DNA of 64,000 nt from Intestinimonas massiliensis (ex Afouda et al. 2020) (GTDB lineage Bacteria > Bacillota > Clostridia > Oscillospirales > Oscillospiraceae): NCBI RefSeq assembly GCF_900626285.1, contig NZ_LR131147.1, positions 1,158,386 through 1,222,385 on the forward strand, given 5' to 3'. This document shows, in pieces, positions 35,375 through 43,051 of this stretch; position 1 is the first letter of the stretch; every line of letters starts with the position of its first letter. Both the position numbers and the translations under genes were made by a program. The notes beneath the pieces are model-generated. The model was not told the origin of the DNA, made no database searches, and was given only the letters and a program-made list of their open reading frames with translations.

Positions 35375-36587
35375 TTCCATCCTCTCCTCTCAATACGGAC
35401 TCCAGGGAGCCCAAATTTTTCGTGACCAGGAACGCTTTCCCAAGCCCGCCGGGGATTGGGTTCAGCTCCTCCTTGGCCCGCGCGTCGTCCGGGCACATGA
35501 CCGAGTGCTCGATGAGCTTCACATAGAAGTCCGCCCGGGTGGTGGGATCCGCCCGGAGCAGTGCCTCCACATTTCCGTGGATGTACGCCCCAGTCTGGCG
35601 CAGTAGGGAGCCTATGAGCTTATAGCTGTCCTCGCTCTCCCACTGGACCACATAGGGCAGCAGGGTGTCAGTGACGTAGTTGAGCCGCTGCTGAGCGTTG
35701 CTGTCGTAGCTCTCCTTGCCGGTCTGGAGCATGTGCTTGGGGATGCCGGAGAACCGGCTGATCTCCTCCACGGTGAAGCCCCGGCTCTCAATGAACTGTG
35801 CATCACTCTGACTGAGGCCCAGAGGTGTGTACTTCATGCTGTGATCCAGCACCGCCACAGCGAAGGCGTCGTCAGAGGCGAAGGTGCGGAACTCCTGTTT
35901 CACCCGCTGTCTTGTCTCCGGATTGGCGTCGGTATCCACCTCCACGATACCGGAGAGACGGGCGCCGTTCTGGTAGAACTTTTTGTTGTATCGCTGGGCC
36001 ATGGCGTCCACGGAAATGGCCTCTCGGGCCAGATCCAGCATGCCCCGCCCCCGAATACCGTCGTAGGTCTCGAAGTACAGGAAGGACAGTTCCGAATTGG
36101 CAAAGGTCTTATGAAGTCCTTCCAGGCTGTAGTCATACCAGTAGGTCCCGGTGTTGGCGTCCTTGCGGATGGTGCAGCAGTCAGTGGGCAGCGGGATCCG
36201 GGCGATCACATGCCCGGCGCCGTCCTTCCGGTTCCACACCGCGCCGAACCCCCACCAAAATGCGTTGGACATGACGATCTTCCGCAACATGAATGGGGAC
36301 ATATAATCATTGGCCCGCACTTTAAGAACCCTGTTGAGGGATTGGTCATCTATCGCAACACGCGCGTCTCCGTCCTTCCGGTACAGGCCAAAGGGAATTA
36401 GGCCGAAGGAGTTCGTCAGGATCCGGTGGGCCGCCGACACCGGCGAAAGATGCTCGGCATTTGCCCGGCTGGCCTCTATGGCCTCCTCCCCGGAAAAGAC
36501 CCGCTGAAACCAGTGGCTGAGCTGCTCCCATGGCAGAGGCGTCTCATCTACGGAGGCCCGAGGCCTCATCGCCTGATTCAGGATCAT
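35367..36587 (-). CDS. Portal protein, HK97 family
   Basis: This protein of 406 residues with HRILTNSFGLIPFGLYRKDG, an RGRGMLDLAREAIS stretch, FTVEEISRFSGIPKHML and QRLNYVTDTLLPYVVQWE fits the HK97-type phage portal. It forms the twelve-fold ring for DNA passage. The end overlaps the protease start. Confidence 0.92.
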   Translation of the reverse strand: MILNQAMRPRASVDETPLPWEQLSHWFQRVFSGEEAIEASRANAEHLSPVSAAHRILTNSFGLIPFGLYRKDGDARVAIDDQSLNRVLKVRANDYMSPFMLRKIVMSNAFWWGFGAVWNRKDGAGHVIARIPLPTDCCTIRKDANTGTYWYDYSLEGLHKTFANSELSFLYFETYDGIRGRGMLDLAREAISVDAMAQRYNKKFYQNGARLSGIVEVDTDANPETRQRVKQEFRTFASDDAFAVAVLDHSMKYTPLGLSQSDAQFIESRGFTVEEISRFSGIPKHMLQTGKESYDSNAQQRLNYVTDTLLPYVVQWESEDSYKLIGSLLRQTGAYIHGNVEALLRADPTTRADFYVKLIEHSVMCPDDARAKEELNPIPGGLGKAFLVTKNLGSLESVLRGEDGNG

Positions 36588-36781
36588 TTCCGGCCACCCC
36601 CTCTGGACCTGGCCACCACCACGGCGTAGGCGGTCAGGCAGACACCTGCTGTCGCCAGAGCTGCCGGCCGGCCGCCCAGGTCAAGGGCAGCCCGGACGAA
36701 GCACCCCCCGCCAGCCAGCAGGAGCAGATCGTCCAGATAGAGGCCCAGCGCCCTGACCGCCCGCCTTAATTTTTCTTTCAA
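36584..36781 (-). CDS. Small membrane protein between terminase and portal
   Basis: This protein of 65 residues with two hydrophobic helices ends in an Arg/Gly-rich tail. TTG at 36781 is the most likely start: it lies six bases behind GGGGGA and directly follows the terminase stop. The frame can be extended to 36817. Function is unknown. Confidence 0.55.
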   Translation of the reverse strand: MKEKLRRAVRALGLYLDDLLLLAGGGCFVRAALDLGGRPAALATAGVCLTAYAVVVARSRGGGRK

Positions 36782-36782
36782 A

Positions 36783-38528
36783 TCAAATCCCCCAATCTTC
36801 CGAAAGTACATGCTCATTGATATCTGGCCCCTGGGGCAGCTTCACCATTGCCGTGGCCATGGCGATGATCCAGGCCACCGTCATGTCGATGCGGCCGATG
36901 CTGCGGTTTTTCATGGGCTTCAGGTTCTCGTTGCCGTCCACATGGCAGCGCACGTTGCCGAAGCACCACCGGGCGGCCGTATTGTGCTCATGGAGCAGTT
37001 CATGGGAGCGCAGCAGCCGCTCCACCTCCTTCATAGCGGGAGACAGCTCTTTGATGGTCTGGGGGATCTCCACCACGTTGACGCCCCGGTCCATGAGCCG
37101 CTGGGTGAGCGTGCGGCTGAGATAGGGGTCCACCCCAAGGGTGTCCAGGTCAAACACGCCGGCGCACCAGGCCACCGTCTCCTCGATCATGGAGAAGTCC
37201 ACCATGTCCCCGGGGCACAGGGTGAGAAACTCCGCCCTGGCCCAGTCCCGATACGGCACATGGTCCCGCTGCTCGGCCTCCACCACCCCGTCCTCCGGCC
37301 GCCAGGCCCAGAACAAGGTCACCCAGTTGTCCAACCCCTCCTGGGGCGGGAACAGCAGTGTCAGCGCCGTCAGGTCGGTGGTGGTGGACAGATCCAGCCC
37401 GCCGAAGCACTTCTTTCCCACCAGGCAGTCCCGGACGGCCTGCCGCCGCGCTGTCACCTTCAGGCCTTGCCACTCCTCCCGGTTCCACTGGGTCTTGTCA
37501 TACAGGCCCAATGGGAGCCATCCCACGGCATGGGTGGCGATCCACTGGTTGAGCCGCAGCCACCGGAAGAGCCGCTCAGCGCTCTCGCTCTGTCGTGCGG
37601 CTCTGGCCTCTCTGCGGAAATCCCGCAGCTTCAGGTTATGGCCCAGGCCCGGGTTACAGGCGTACCACACCGCCTCGTCGTAGATGTCCAGATCGGCGAT
37701 CTTGTCCGGATCATCCCCGGTGAGAACGGAGATGCCGTACATGATGGGGCACCATGCCGGATCGTCGGTATCCAGCTCCCGCTCAGGCTCTCCCCGCCGC
37801 CAAGCTAGGAGCCTCCGGCACTTCTCATGGATCTCCCAGCCGATGCTCTTCCGGTCCGGGTCGTCACCGGCGGTGGTGAGGACGATCACCGCCTGCTGCC
37901 GCCGGGCGGCGTCTGAGCCTGCGGTGAGCACGTCCCACAGCCGCCGGTTGGGCTGGGTGTGGAGCTCGTCAAAGATGATGGCACTGAAGGAGTATCCGTG
38001 CTTGCTCACGGCGTCGGCGGAATATACCTTCAGTATGCCGCCGTACTTGGTGTGGATCTCCCGCTTGGAGTCCACCGCCCAGGCGATAGGGTCGTGCTCG
38101 GGCTCGCCCAGGCAGGTGTGCTCCACCATGTACTTGGCCGCCTCGTAGACCTGGGCGGCGTTCTCCTTGTCGGAGGAGAAGATGCCCACCTTGGGCCGCT
38201 TCTCCCCGTCCCACAGCAGATGATAGAGCCCCAGCCCGGCGGAGAACTCCGTCTTTCCGTTCTTCTTGGGCAACTCGTCGTAGAGGAACCGCCGGTACCG
38301 GCTCCATCCGCCGTCCTCGTCCTGCTCCTGGATGCCGTAAAAACTGTGAATGGCGTCCAATTCCCAGTCCAGCAGCTGGAAAGGCTCTCCCGCCCACTCG
38401 TTTGAGCCAAAGCACAGCAGGGAAAAGAAGTCCAGCACATCCTGCACCGCCTGCTCACTGTATCGCAGCACGGCTCCATCATCCGGGGCACACACCTGCA
38501 CCGGCCCCAGCTGGAGCAACTCAGGCAC
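36783..38528 (-). CDS. Terminase large subunit
   Basis: This DNA-packaging motor of 581 residues has the Walker A-like LPKKNGKTEFSAG (about residue 92), Walker B IIFDELHTQ (about 190), and the nuclease aspartate in FGGLDLSTTTDLTAL (about 365), followed by late acidic residues. It belongs to the HK97-like terminase group that works with P27-type small subunits. It overlaps the small subunit gene by eight bases. Confidence 0.94.
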   Translation of the reverse strand: MPELLQLGPVQVCAPDDGAVLRYSEQAVQDVLDFFSLLCFGSNEWAGEPFQLLDWELDAIHSFYGIQEQDEDGGWSRYRRFLYDELPKKNGKTEFSAGLGLYHLLWDGEKRPKVGIFSSDKENAAQVYEAAKYMVEHTCLGEPEHDPIAWAVDSKREIHTKYGGILKVYSADAVSKHGYSFSAIIFDELHTQPNRRLWDVLTAGSDAARRQQAVIVLTTAGDDPDRKSIGWEIHEKCRRLLAWRRGEPERELDTDDPAWCPIMYGISVLTGDDPDKIADLDIYDEAVWYACNPGLGHNLKLRDFRREARAARQSESAERLFRWLRLNQWIATHAVGWLPLGLYDKTQWNREEWQGLKVTARRQAVRDCLVGKKCFGGLDLSTTTDLTALTLLFPPQEGLDNWVTLFWAWRPEDGVVEAEQRDHVPYRDWARAEFLTLCPGDMVDFSMIEETVAWCAGVFDLDTLGVDPYLSRTLTQRLMDRGVNVVEIPQTIKELSPAMKEVERLLRSHELLHEHNTAARWCFGNVRCHVDGNENLKPMKNRSIGRIDMTVAWIIAMATAMVKLPQGPDINEHVLSEDWGI

Positions 38529-39006
38529 GGTGCATCCGCTCCTCCATCATCCGCTCAAAGGGGTTTTTCTCCTTGGGCTTGGCCCCCTCCGGCAGCACCA
38601 AACGGCACCGGCTTGTGATGGTCATACCCATATCGTTGGCGCAGGCCCTGGCCTGCTTGAAGCAGGTATCCTGGATCTTGGTCCACTTCTCCGCCAGGGC
38701 GGCGTTATTGGCCGTCAAGGCCTCCCCCGCCATCTCGCAGGCATGGGCATACTGGGCCTGAGCCACCACATAACGCCCCAGGGTATCCCGATCCAACTGG
38801 GCCGCCCCCATATCGGCGGCCAGCAGCTCCTTGGCCAGAGCCCGGAACTCCTTCCGGTACTCCTGAGGCAGCCACTTAGGTACCCGCATGGTCTTGGGCT
38901 TGGGCAGATTCACTTCCTGGTCCGCCCGCTGGACCTTTTCGCTTTTGCTCAGGTGCTTCCGGCCGTTTCCCTCCAGCACGGCCAGGCGTTGTCTCGGTCC
39001 GGGCAT
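38521..39006 (-). CDS. Terminase small subunit, P27 family
   Basis: This helical protein of 161 residues begins MPGPRQRLAVLEGNGRKHLS, has PKWLPQEYRKEFRALAKEL and ends in the KEKNPFERMMEERM tail common to P27 small terminases. It recognises the packaging site. Confidence 0.9.
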   Translation of the reverse strand: MPGPRQRLAVLEGNGRKHLSKSEKVQRADQEVNLPKPKTMRVPKWLPQEYRKEFRALAKELLAADMGAAQLDRDTLGRYVVAQAQYAHACEMAGEALTANNAALAEKWTKIQDTCFKQARACANDMGMTITSRCRLVLPEGAKPKEKNPFERMMEERMHRA

Positions 39007-39027
39007 ACACTCCCCCCTTTCTCCCGT

Positions 39028-39765
39028 TTATGTGACTGATCCGCCCCACTCCGCCACCCGGGTTCTGGCTGTCTCAAAATAACCCCGATCCAGTTCAAAA
39101 CCTACAAAGCGCCGGCCGGAATTCAGACAGGCCATGGCTGTGGAACCGCTTCCCATACAGTTGTCCAGCACGAGATCTCCCGGGTCGGTGTAAGTCCGCA
39201 CCAGATACTCCAGCAGCGCCACCGGCTTCTGGGTGGGATGAAAGCGACGTTCCTTCCGGTTGGGAAAGCGGAGTACGGAGCGCGGATAGTTGGTAAAACG
39301 CTGCACACTTTCCTTGCCCATGGGGCGATAGACACCGCCCTTGCGTTCTCCACGCCGCACCACCGGGCGTTCCAGCGGGACCAACCCTTGGGGGTGATAT
39401 TTGGGCAAACGATGGTAAAAGACCAGCATCAACTCGTGGGAGCGCATAGGCATCCGGTTTGCATTGGCATAGCCCACGGGGGAGTTCTTTTCCCATACCA
39501 GGTCATACCGGAAGAACTTCCGAGCGCTGTTGATGAGATCGGTAGCAAAAGGCTGAGCTGCAAAGAGCACCAGTGCCCCCCGTGGCTTTAGCACCCGCTG
39601 GTAATGTTCCCACAGGGGCTGAAACGGTATCACCGTATCCCACGCGCAGTTGGTGGTTCCGTAGGGCAGGTCACACAGGACCAGATCCACACTTCCGGTG
39701 TCCACACGGCTCATGCCAACCAAACAGTCACAGTTGTGCAGTCGAATTTGACGGTTGCGATCGAT
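39028..39765 (-). CDS. DNA methyltransferase (N6-A/N4-C), apparent ATC start
   Basis: This amino-methyltransferase of 245 residues has catalytic DLPYGTT (D-P-P-Y type), the helix-strand HYQRVLKPRGALVLFAAQPF, and the SAM-binding VLDNCMGSGSTAMACL placed late, so the motif order is of the beta class. No ATG, GTG or TTG lies between the ribosome site AGGAGG and the first conserved motif. The codon at proper distance is ATC (39765). The frame is open to 39954, but that part looks non-coding. It probably protects the phage genome or marks packaging DNA. Confidence 0.8.
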   Translation of the reverse strand: MDRNRQIRLHNCDCLVGMSRVDTGSVDLVLCDLPYGTTNCAWDTVIPFQPLWEHYQRVLKPRGALVLFAAQPFATDLINSARKFFRYDLVWEKNSPVGYANANRMPMRSHELMLVFYHRLPKYHPQGLVPLERPVVRRGERKGGVYRPMGKESVQRFTNYPRSVLRFPNRKERRFHPTQKPVALLEYLVRTYTDPGDLVLDNCMGSGSTAMACLNSGRRFVGFELDRGYFETARTRVAEWGGSVT

Positions 39766-39974
39766 GTTGATTCCTCCTCTCGATGCCCAGCCAAACGGCC
39801 CTATTTCTCCGTGGGGAGAAAATCCCACACGGAGGGGGGCGCACGGTCTTACGCTCTCGGTCTCAAAACTTTTTCTGGGTGGGGGAGGGTTTGGCAAGCC
39901 AAGGGCTTGCCGCGGGCGCAGGCGGGCATGACGGGCCCGCGGGTGTGCGCCCAAGCCTCCCTCCGATTACGGCT

Positions 39975-40346
39975 TCATAGGCTTGCATTTTCCCGCCGTT
40001 TTTTCGTTTGTTCCAGCGCTGTTTTTCGGTCGTGGCAGTGCTTGCACAGGCTCTGGAGATTGTCCCGGTCGATAAACTTGGTCCAGTCTCCCTGGTGTGG
40101 ATCCACGTGATCCACCACAGTGGCCCGGGTGCGGATACCACGCTTGGCGCACTCCCGGCACCAGGGCTCCCGTAAGAGTTGGGTGGGCCGCAGTTCATCA
40201 GTCCAGACAGGCAGGTTGTACCAAGCGTGGTACTCCGCCGAGGCCCGGCGGTCCGCTCGCTTGGTTTTGTGCTTGGGACAGTATCCCTCCCGAGTGAGTT
40301 CCGGGCATCCTGGATGCCGGCACGGTCGGAGCGGCTTCATGGCCAC
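39975..40346 (-). CDS. HNH endonuclease
   Basis: This protein of 123 residues has a zinc-binding N-terminus (CRHPGCPELTREGYCPKH) and an HNH core: WCRECAKRGIRTRATVVDHVDPHQGDW, within about residues 61-87, then DNLQSLCKHCHDRKTA. HNH proteins beside terminase assist cos-site cleavage, so the phage is probably cos-type. Confidence 0.9.
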   Translation of the reverse strand: MAMKPLRPCRHPGCPELTREGYCPKHKTKRADRRASAEYHAWYNLPVWTDELRPTQLLREPWCRECAKRGIRTRATVVDHVDPHQGDWTKFIDRDNLQSLCKHCHDRKTALEQTKKRRENASL

Positions 40347-40404
40347 GGGCTATCACCTCCGGGCAAAACAAAAAGCCAGAACCCGACCACATCCCACGCT
40401 GGGA

Positions 40405-40611
40405 TCATGTCGGGCTCTGGCTCTCAAAGCACTGGCCTCTGTCGATGTCTACCGTCACGGTGCGCTTGCAGTTGCGGCAGTAGACAATTAAGTTTTGCGC
40501 CGCCGTATCCATCTCCACCCGGAGCAGACGCTTGCGGCAGCCAGGGCAGATCAACCATCCGTCCTTTACGATAAGTTTACCACATTCGCGAGTTGGTTTC
40601 AACTTTTTCAC
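40405..40611 (-). CDS. Com-like zinc-ribbon protein
   Basis: This protein of 68 residues has two Cys pairs (CPGCRKR and VYCRNCKR), as in the Com translational regulators of Mu-like phages. It lies near the methyltransferase, as Com does in Mu for mom, so it might control that gene. The link is inferred. Confidence 0.65.
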   Translation of the reverse strand: MKKLKPTRECGKLIVKDGWLICPGCRKRLLRVEMDTAAQNLIVYCRNCKRTVTVDIDRGQCFESQSPT

Positions 40612-40674
40612 TCACTTTCTATGGGCTTTTTTACTTGTCGCACCCTGTTTCCAGACCGAATAAAGACGCGAAGG

Positions 40675-41436
40675 CTATTCTCTTCTCCGTCTGGACGGTG
40701 GCCTGGTTCCTTTCCTCTCCTTTCCTTTCTTCGGCTTAATATATTTAATAGTGATGAATTCCCCATACTGGTTGCGGACGGGCGGCGGCGCGCTGAGGAT
40801 GATCGCGCCCGGCGGCGCTGCCAGAGTCAGGGTATCCTTTACCAGCTCACTCTCCACCGTCGGCTTTCTCAGGCCCAGCGATGAGACCCAGCACTTTTTC
40901 CCTGGTTCCGGCCGTCCCACCTCCCGGGCCTCTTTGGTCAGATACTTGGCCAGAGCCTCGTACCCCTGCCAGTCATCCAGTTGCTCCATTTTGACATTTC
41001 CATACGGCCAAAGGGATTTTAGCACCTCAAGGTCTGCCCCGGTGCCATTGATGACAAGATGGTGATGCAACCGGCCGCCCTCGGCACTGAGTTGCTCAGT
41101 AACGTACACATAGCGCAGCTCCTGGCCCCTGGCTTTCCGGTGGGCCCGCAGCCAGGACAAAAACTTGCGGATCAGCTTGATAGCCTCCGTCTTGGAGAGC
41201 GGCAGATGGGTGTCGTCGTAAGTAAGCTCGATCACCAGATCCCGGCGGCTGAAATTGGCGGCCAGCAGCAGCTCCAGCTTCTGCCAGGCCCGGCGGTTGT
41301 TCAGCGCCATCTGAGCAGCGCTGGAGATCTCCCGCAGTGCGGCCCGCTCTTCCGACGTGCTGCGCGGCGTGGGTGTGGAGTAGAGCACCGCCATCACCAG
41401 CCGCCCGGCGGTGACAATTTTCAATCGCTTCGCCAT
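40675..41436 (-). CDS. HUH Rep-like protein (rolling-circle replication type)
   Basis: This protein of 253 residues has the HUH metal-binding motif GGRLHHHLVING (about residue 133) and a KYLTKEA motif with the candidate catalytic tyrosine (about 175). The C-terminus is Lys/Arg-rich (KPKKGKERKGTRPPSRRRRE). HUH proteins nick one DNA strand. The ATG at 41436 overlaps the previous stop. Its role in a phage that also has DnaB is unclear. Confidence 0.75.
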   Translation of the reverse strand: MAKRLKIVTAGRLVMAVLYSTPTPRSTSEERAALREISSAAQMALNNRRAWQKLELLLAANFSRRDLVIELTYDDTHLPLSKTEAIKLIRKFLSWLRAHRKARGQELRYVYVTEQLSAEGGRLHHHLVINGTGADLEVLKSLWPYGNVKMEQLDDWQGYEALAKYLTKEAREVGRPEPGKKCWVSSLGLRKPTVESELVKDTLTLAAPPGAIILSAPPPVRNQYGEFITIKYIKPKKGKERKGTRPPSRRRRE

Positions 41437-41639
41437 CAATCCACCTTTTGGAACCGGTCCATATAGTGTCCGGTCCATTCTCTTTCCGGCTGCCGTAGGG
41501 AAAGCATCTTCTCCCGCACCAGCTTATCCATAACCCGTCCTATGGTGGGCTGGCCGTCCATCTGGGCCAATCGCTCCAGGTTTTTTGCGGTCTGGGCGGT
41601 TACCAGCATGGTGACCCGCCTCAAATTTTTACTTTTCAC
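41436..41639 (-). CDS. Ribbon-helix-helix-like small DNA-binding protein
   Basis: This protein of 67 residues starts LRRVTMLVTAQTAKNLERLA, a strand-helix-helix pattern like CopG/Arc. The start is GTG at 41639 behind AGGGGA. It overlaps the neighbours on both sides. Confidence 0.6.
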   Translation of the reverse strand: MKSKNLRRVTMLVTAQTAKNLERLAQMDGQPTIGRVMDKLVREKMLSLRQPEREWTGHYMDRFQKVD

Positions 41640-41814
41640 CCTGTTCCCCTCCCTTATCCTCAACGAAAAATCTCCGACGAAATGTTGCACAATGATGATA
41701 ACGCTCATCCCAGTACCAGCCTCCGGGATGTCTGCAAGCTCCCATAGTATCGTTGTGCCAAAAACAGTTATCACAGGTACGCATACATTCCTCGATACGG
41801 ACGACATCTCCCAT
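41629..41814 (-). CDS. Cys-rich small protein
   Basis: This protein of 61 residues has four Cys (CDNC, GACRHPGG, HHC) and a His-rich centre, probably a zinc-binding fold. The start at 41814 is one base beyond the previous stop. The longer frame to 41988 is a shadow of the previous gene. Confidence 0.6.
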   Translation of the reverse strand: MGDVVRIEECMRTCDNCFWHNDTMGACRHPGGWYWDERYHHCATFRRRFFVEDKGGEQGEK

Positions 41815-41815
41815 T

Positions 41816-42274
41816 CTATCCACCAATATCCTTTGGTACAGGCCCGCCCAACTTATCCAGTCCCTTGCCCACCTGACGCCACACCTCAATGGGATACACT
41901 TCATCTCCGCTATAGATATTTCTGAGGATGGTATCGGTGATTCCTTTGCCGCAGGCCTTGGCCAGAGGGGCAAAGCATCCAAGCCCATTTGCCTTCCGGT
42001 GGGCCTGGAGCCGGGTCAGGATCTCTCTCTTCTCCCTTGCCTCCGGGCTTGGCCCGGGCGGTGGCTCCGGCTCCCGCAGTTCCGGCGTCCATGCCCTGGG
42101 CAGCGGCAGCTCCACCACCTCGTAGGGCAGGCCGTCCTCCAGGAGGAGCAGCCCGTCCAAGATACCGGATATGATCTCATCCCGGAGCTGGTCCTTATCC
42201 GCCCTGGGCATGACCGGTACCCGCACCACCATCACAGGCACCATGGAGCTCTCTTCCATTTCCAAATTCATCAT
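41816..42274 (-). CDS. Phage protein of unknown function
   Basis: This protein of 152 residues has an acidic N-terminus, a Pro/Glu linker near 75-85, and a basic helical C-terminus (REILTRLQAHRKANGLG). The latter could be a small helix-turn-helix. ATG at 42274 is chosen because AAAGGG stands six bases before it. Confidence 0.55.
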   Translation of the reverse strand: MMNLEMEESSMVPVMVVRVPVMPRADKDQLRDEIISGILDGLLLLEDGLPYEVVELPLPRAWTPELREPEPPPGPSPEAREKREILTRLQAHRKANGLGCFAPLAKACGKGITDTILRNIYSGDEVYPIEVWRQVGKGLDKLGGPVPKDIGG

Positions 42275-42336
42275 CAGCACCCTTTCCCTTTTCATAACTG
42301 TGCCAAGTGGGCATGCTATCATCGGAGGTGTTTTGT

Positions 42337-42510
42337 ATGGAACCCACGTATAGCGACAGATACGCCAACTTGGTCAATGATCCCGTCATGGAGGCCTACT
42401 TCTCCCAGCTGCCTGGCTATATCCAGGCTCAGATCCGTGCCCGCAAGCAGCAGCCCGCGACCCTGGAGGAACTCCAGCGTGTGGCGGATGAGGTGAAGAA
42501 ACTGTTTTAA
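42337..42510 (+). CDS. Small plus-strand protein of unknown function
   Basis: This protein of 57 residues begins MEPTYSDRYANLVNDPVMEA and is helical and charged. The start follows GGAGGTG by eight bases, and an extended -10 (TGCTATCAT) lies just upstream. It runs against the long minus-strand operon, so it has its own transcript. Confidence 0.6.
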   Translation: MEPTYSDRYANLVNDPVMEAYFSQLPGYIQAQIRARKQQPATLEELQRVADEVKKLF

Positions 42511-42532
42511 ACACAAGTATTGAGGTGATACT

Positions 42533-42709
42533 ATGGCCAAACAAGGCATGGCCCGTCCCGATCGGACCCATACCCAGCCCCGCAATGACCAGGCCCCCGT
42601 TCCCCAGATCCAAGGCAACGCCAGGCACGGGAAGGAAAAAGCGAACCCCATCATCGCCGGTACTTCCGGCCCTCACATGAAGGTCTACCACACTGACACC
42701 AAGGATTGA
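42533..42709 (+). CDS. Small plus-strand basic protein
   Basis: This protein of 58 residues begins MAKQGMARPDRTHTQPRNDQ and is basic and Pro/Gln-rich. It follows GAGGTGAT and forms a two-gene plus-strand unit with the preceding gene, ended by a strong hairpin. Similar small proteins occur in Firmicute mobile elements; the role is unknown. Confidence 0.6.
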   Translation: MAKQGMARPDRTHTQPRNDQAPVPQIQGNARHGKEKANPIIAGTSGPHMKVYHTDTKD

Positions 42710-42718
42710 CGTCGGGCA

Positions 42719-42746
42719 GGCGCCGCCCCATCGGGCGGCGCCTTTT
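42719..42746 (+). terminator. Terminator of the two plus-strand small genes
   Basis: A 10-bp all-G/C stem (42719-42728 and 42733-42742) with a CATC loop is followed by TTTT. Between here and 42908 no gene is seen. Confidence 0.85.
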
Positions 42747-42907
42747 CTATGCTCCGGCCCTCTGCCGGGCGCCCCGTATCTCCTACTACTACCCCACGTT
42801 GGTACGCAGGCCTTCAGATCAACAGGGCGCCCGGGAAGCAAAAGGAGGCCCGGGCGGGTGAGCGATCCCGCCCGGCAGAAGGCCGGAGCGCAATCAATCA
42901 CACTTTA

Positions 42908-43051
42908 TTACCCCTCACCCACTTTCTCCTCCTGCATAAATTCCGCCAGCTTTGACAGAAAAAGCAACGTCTCCGGGTCATCGGTTTTTATGGGCTTTCC
43001 ACATATGGGGCAGGGATCTCCCGTTTTCAGCAGAATCGGTTCCTTACTCAT
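42908..43051 (-). CDS. Small CxxC protein behind PcfJ
   Basis: This protein of 47 residues begins MSKEPILLKTGDPCPICGKP and has one CPICGKP knuckle. It is too short for most gene finders. Its ATG overlaps the PcfJ-like stop (ATGA) and GAGGGTGC precedes it, so it is the next gene of the operon. Confidence 0.65.
   Translation of the reverse strand: MSKEPILLKTGDPCPICGKPIKTDDPETLLFLSKLAEFMQEEKVGEG

Noticed and set aside
39766..39954. ATG at 39954 as start of the phage methyltransferase
   Set aside because: The added 63 residues are Pro/Arg-rich, contain a hairpin at DNA level and precede a strong ribosome site that points to 39765.
40405..40611. Mu-like transposing phage because of a Com-like protein
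   Set aside because: No transposase genes are present; a tyrosine integrase and tRNA att sites are.
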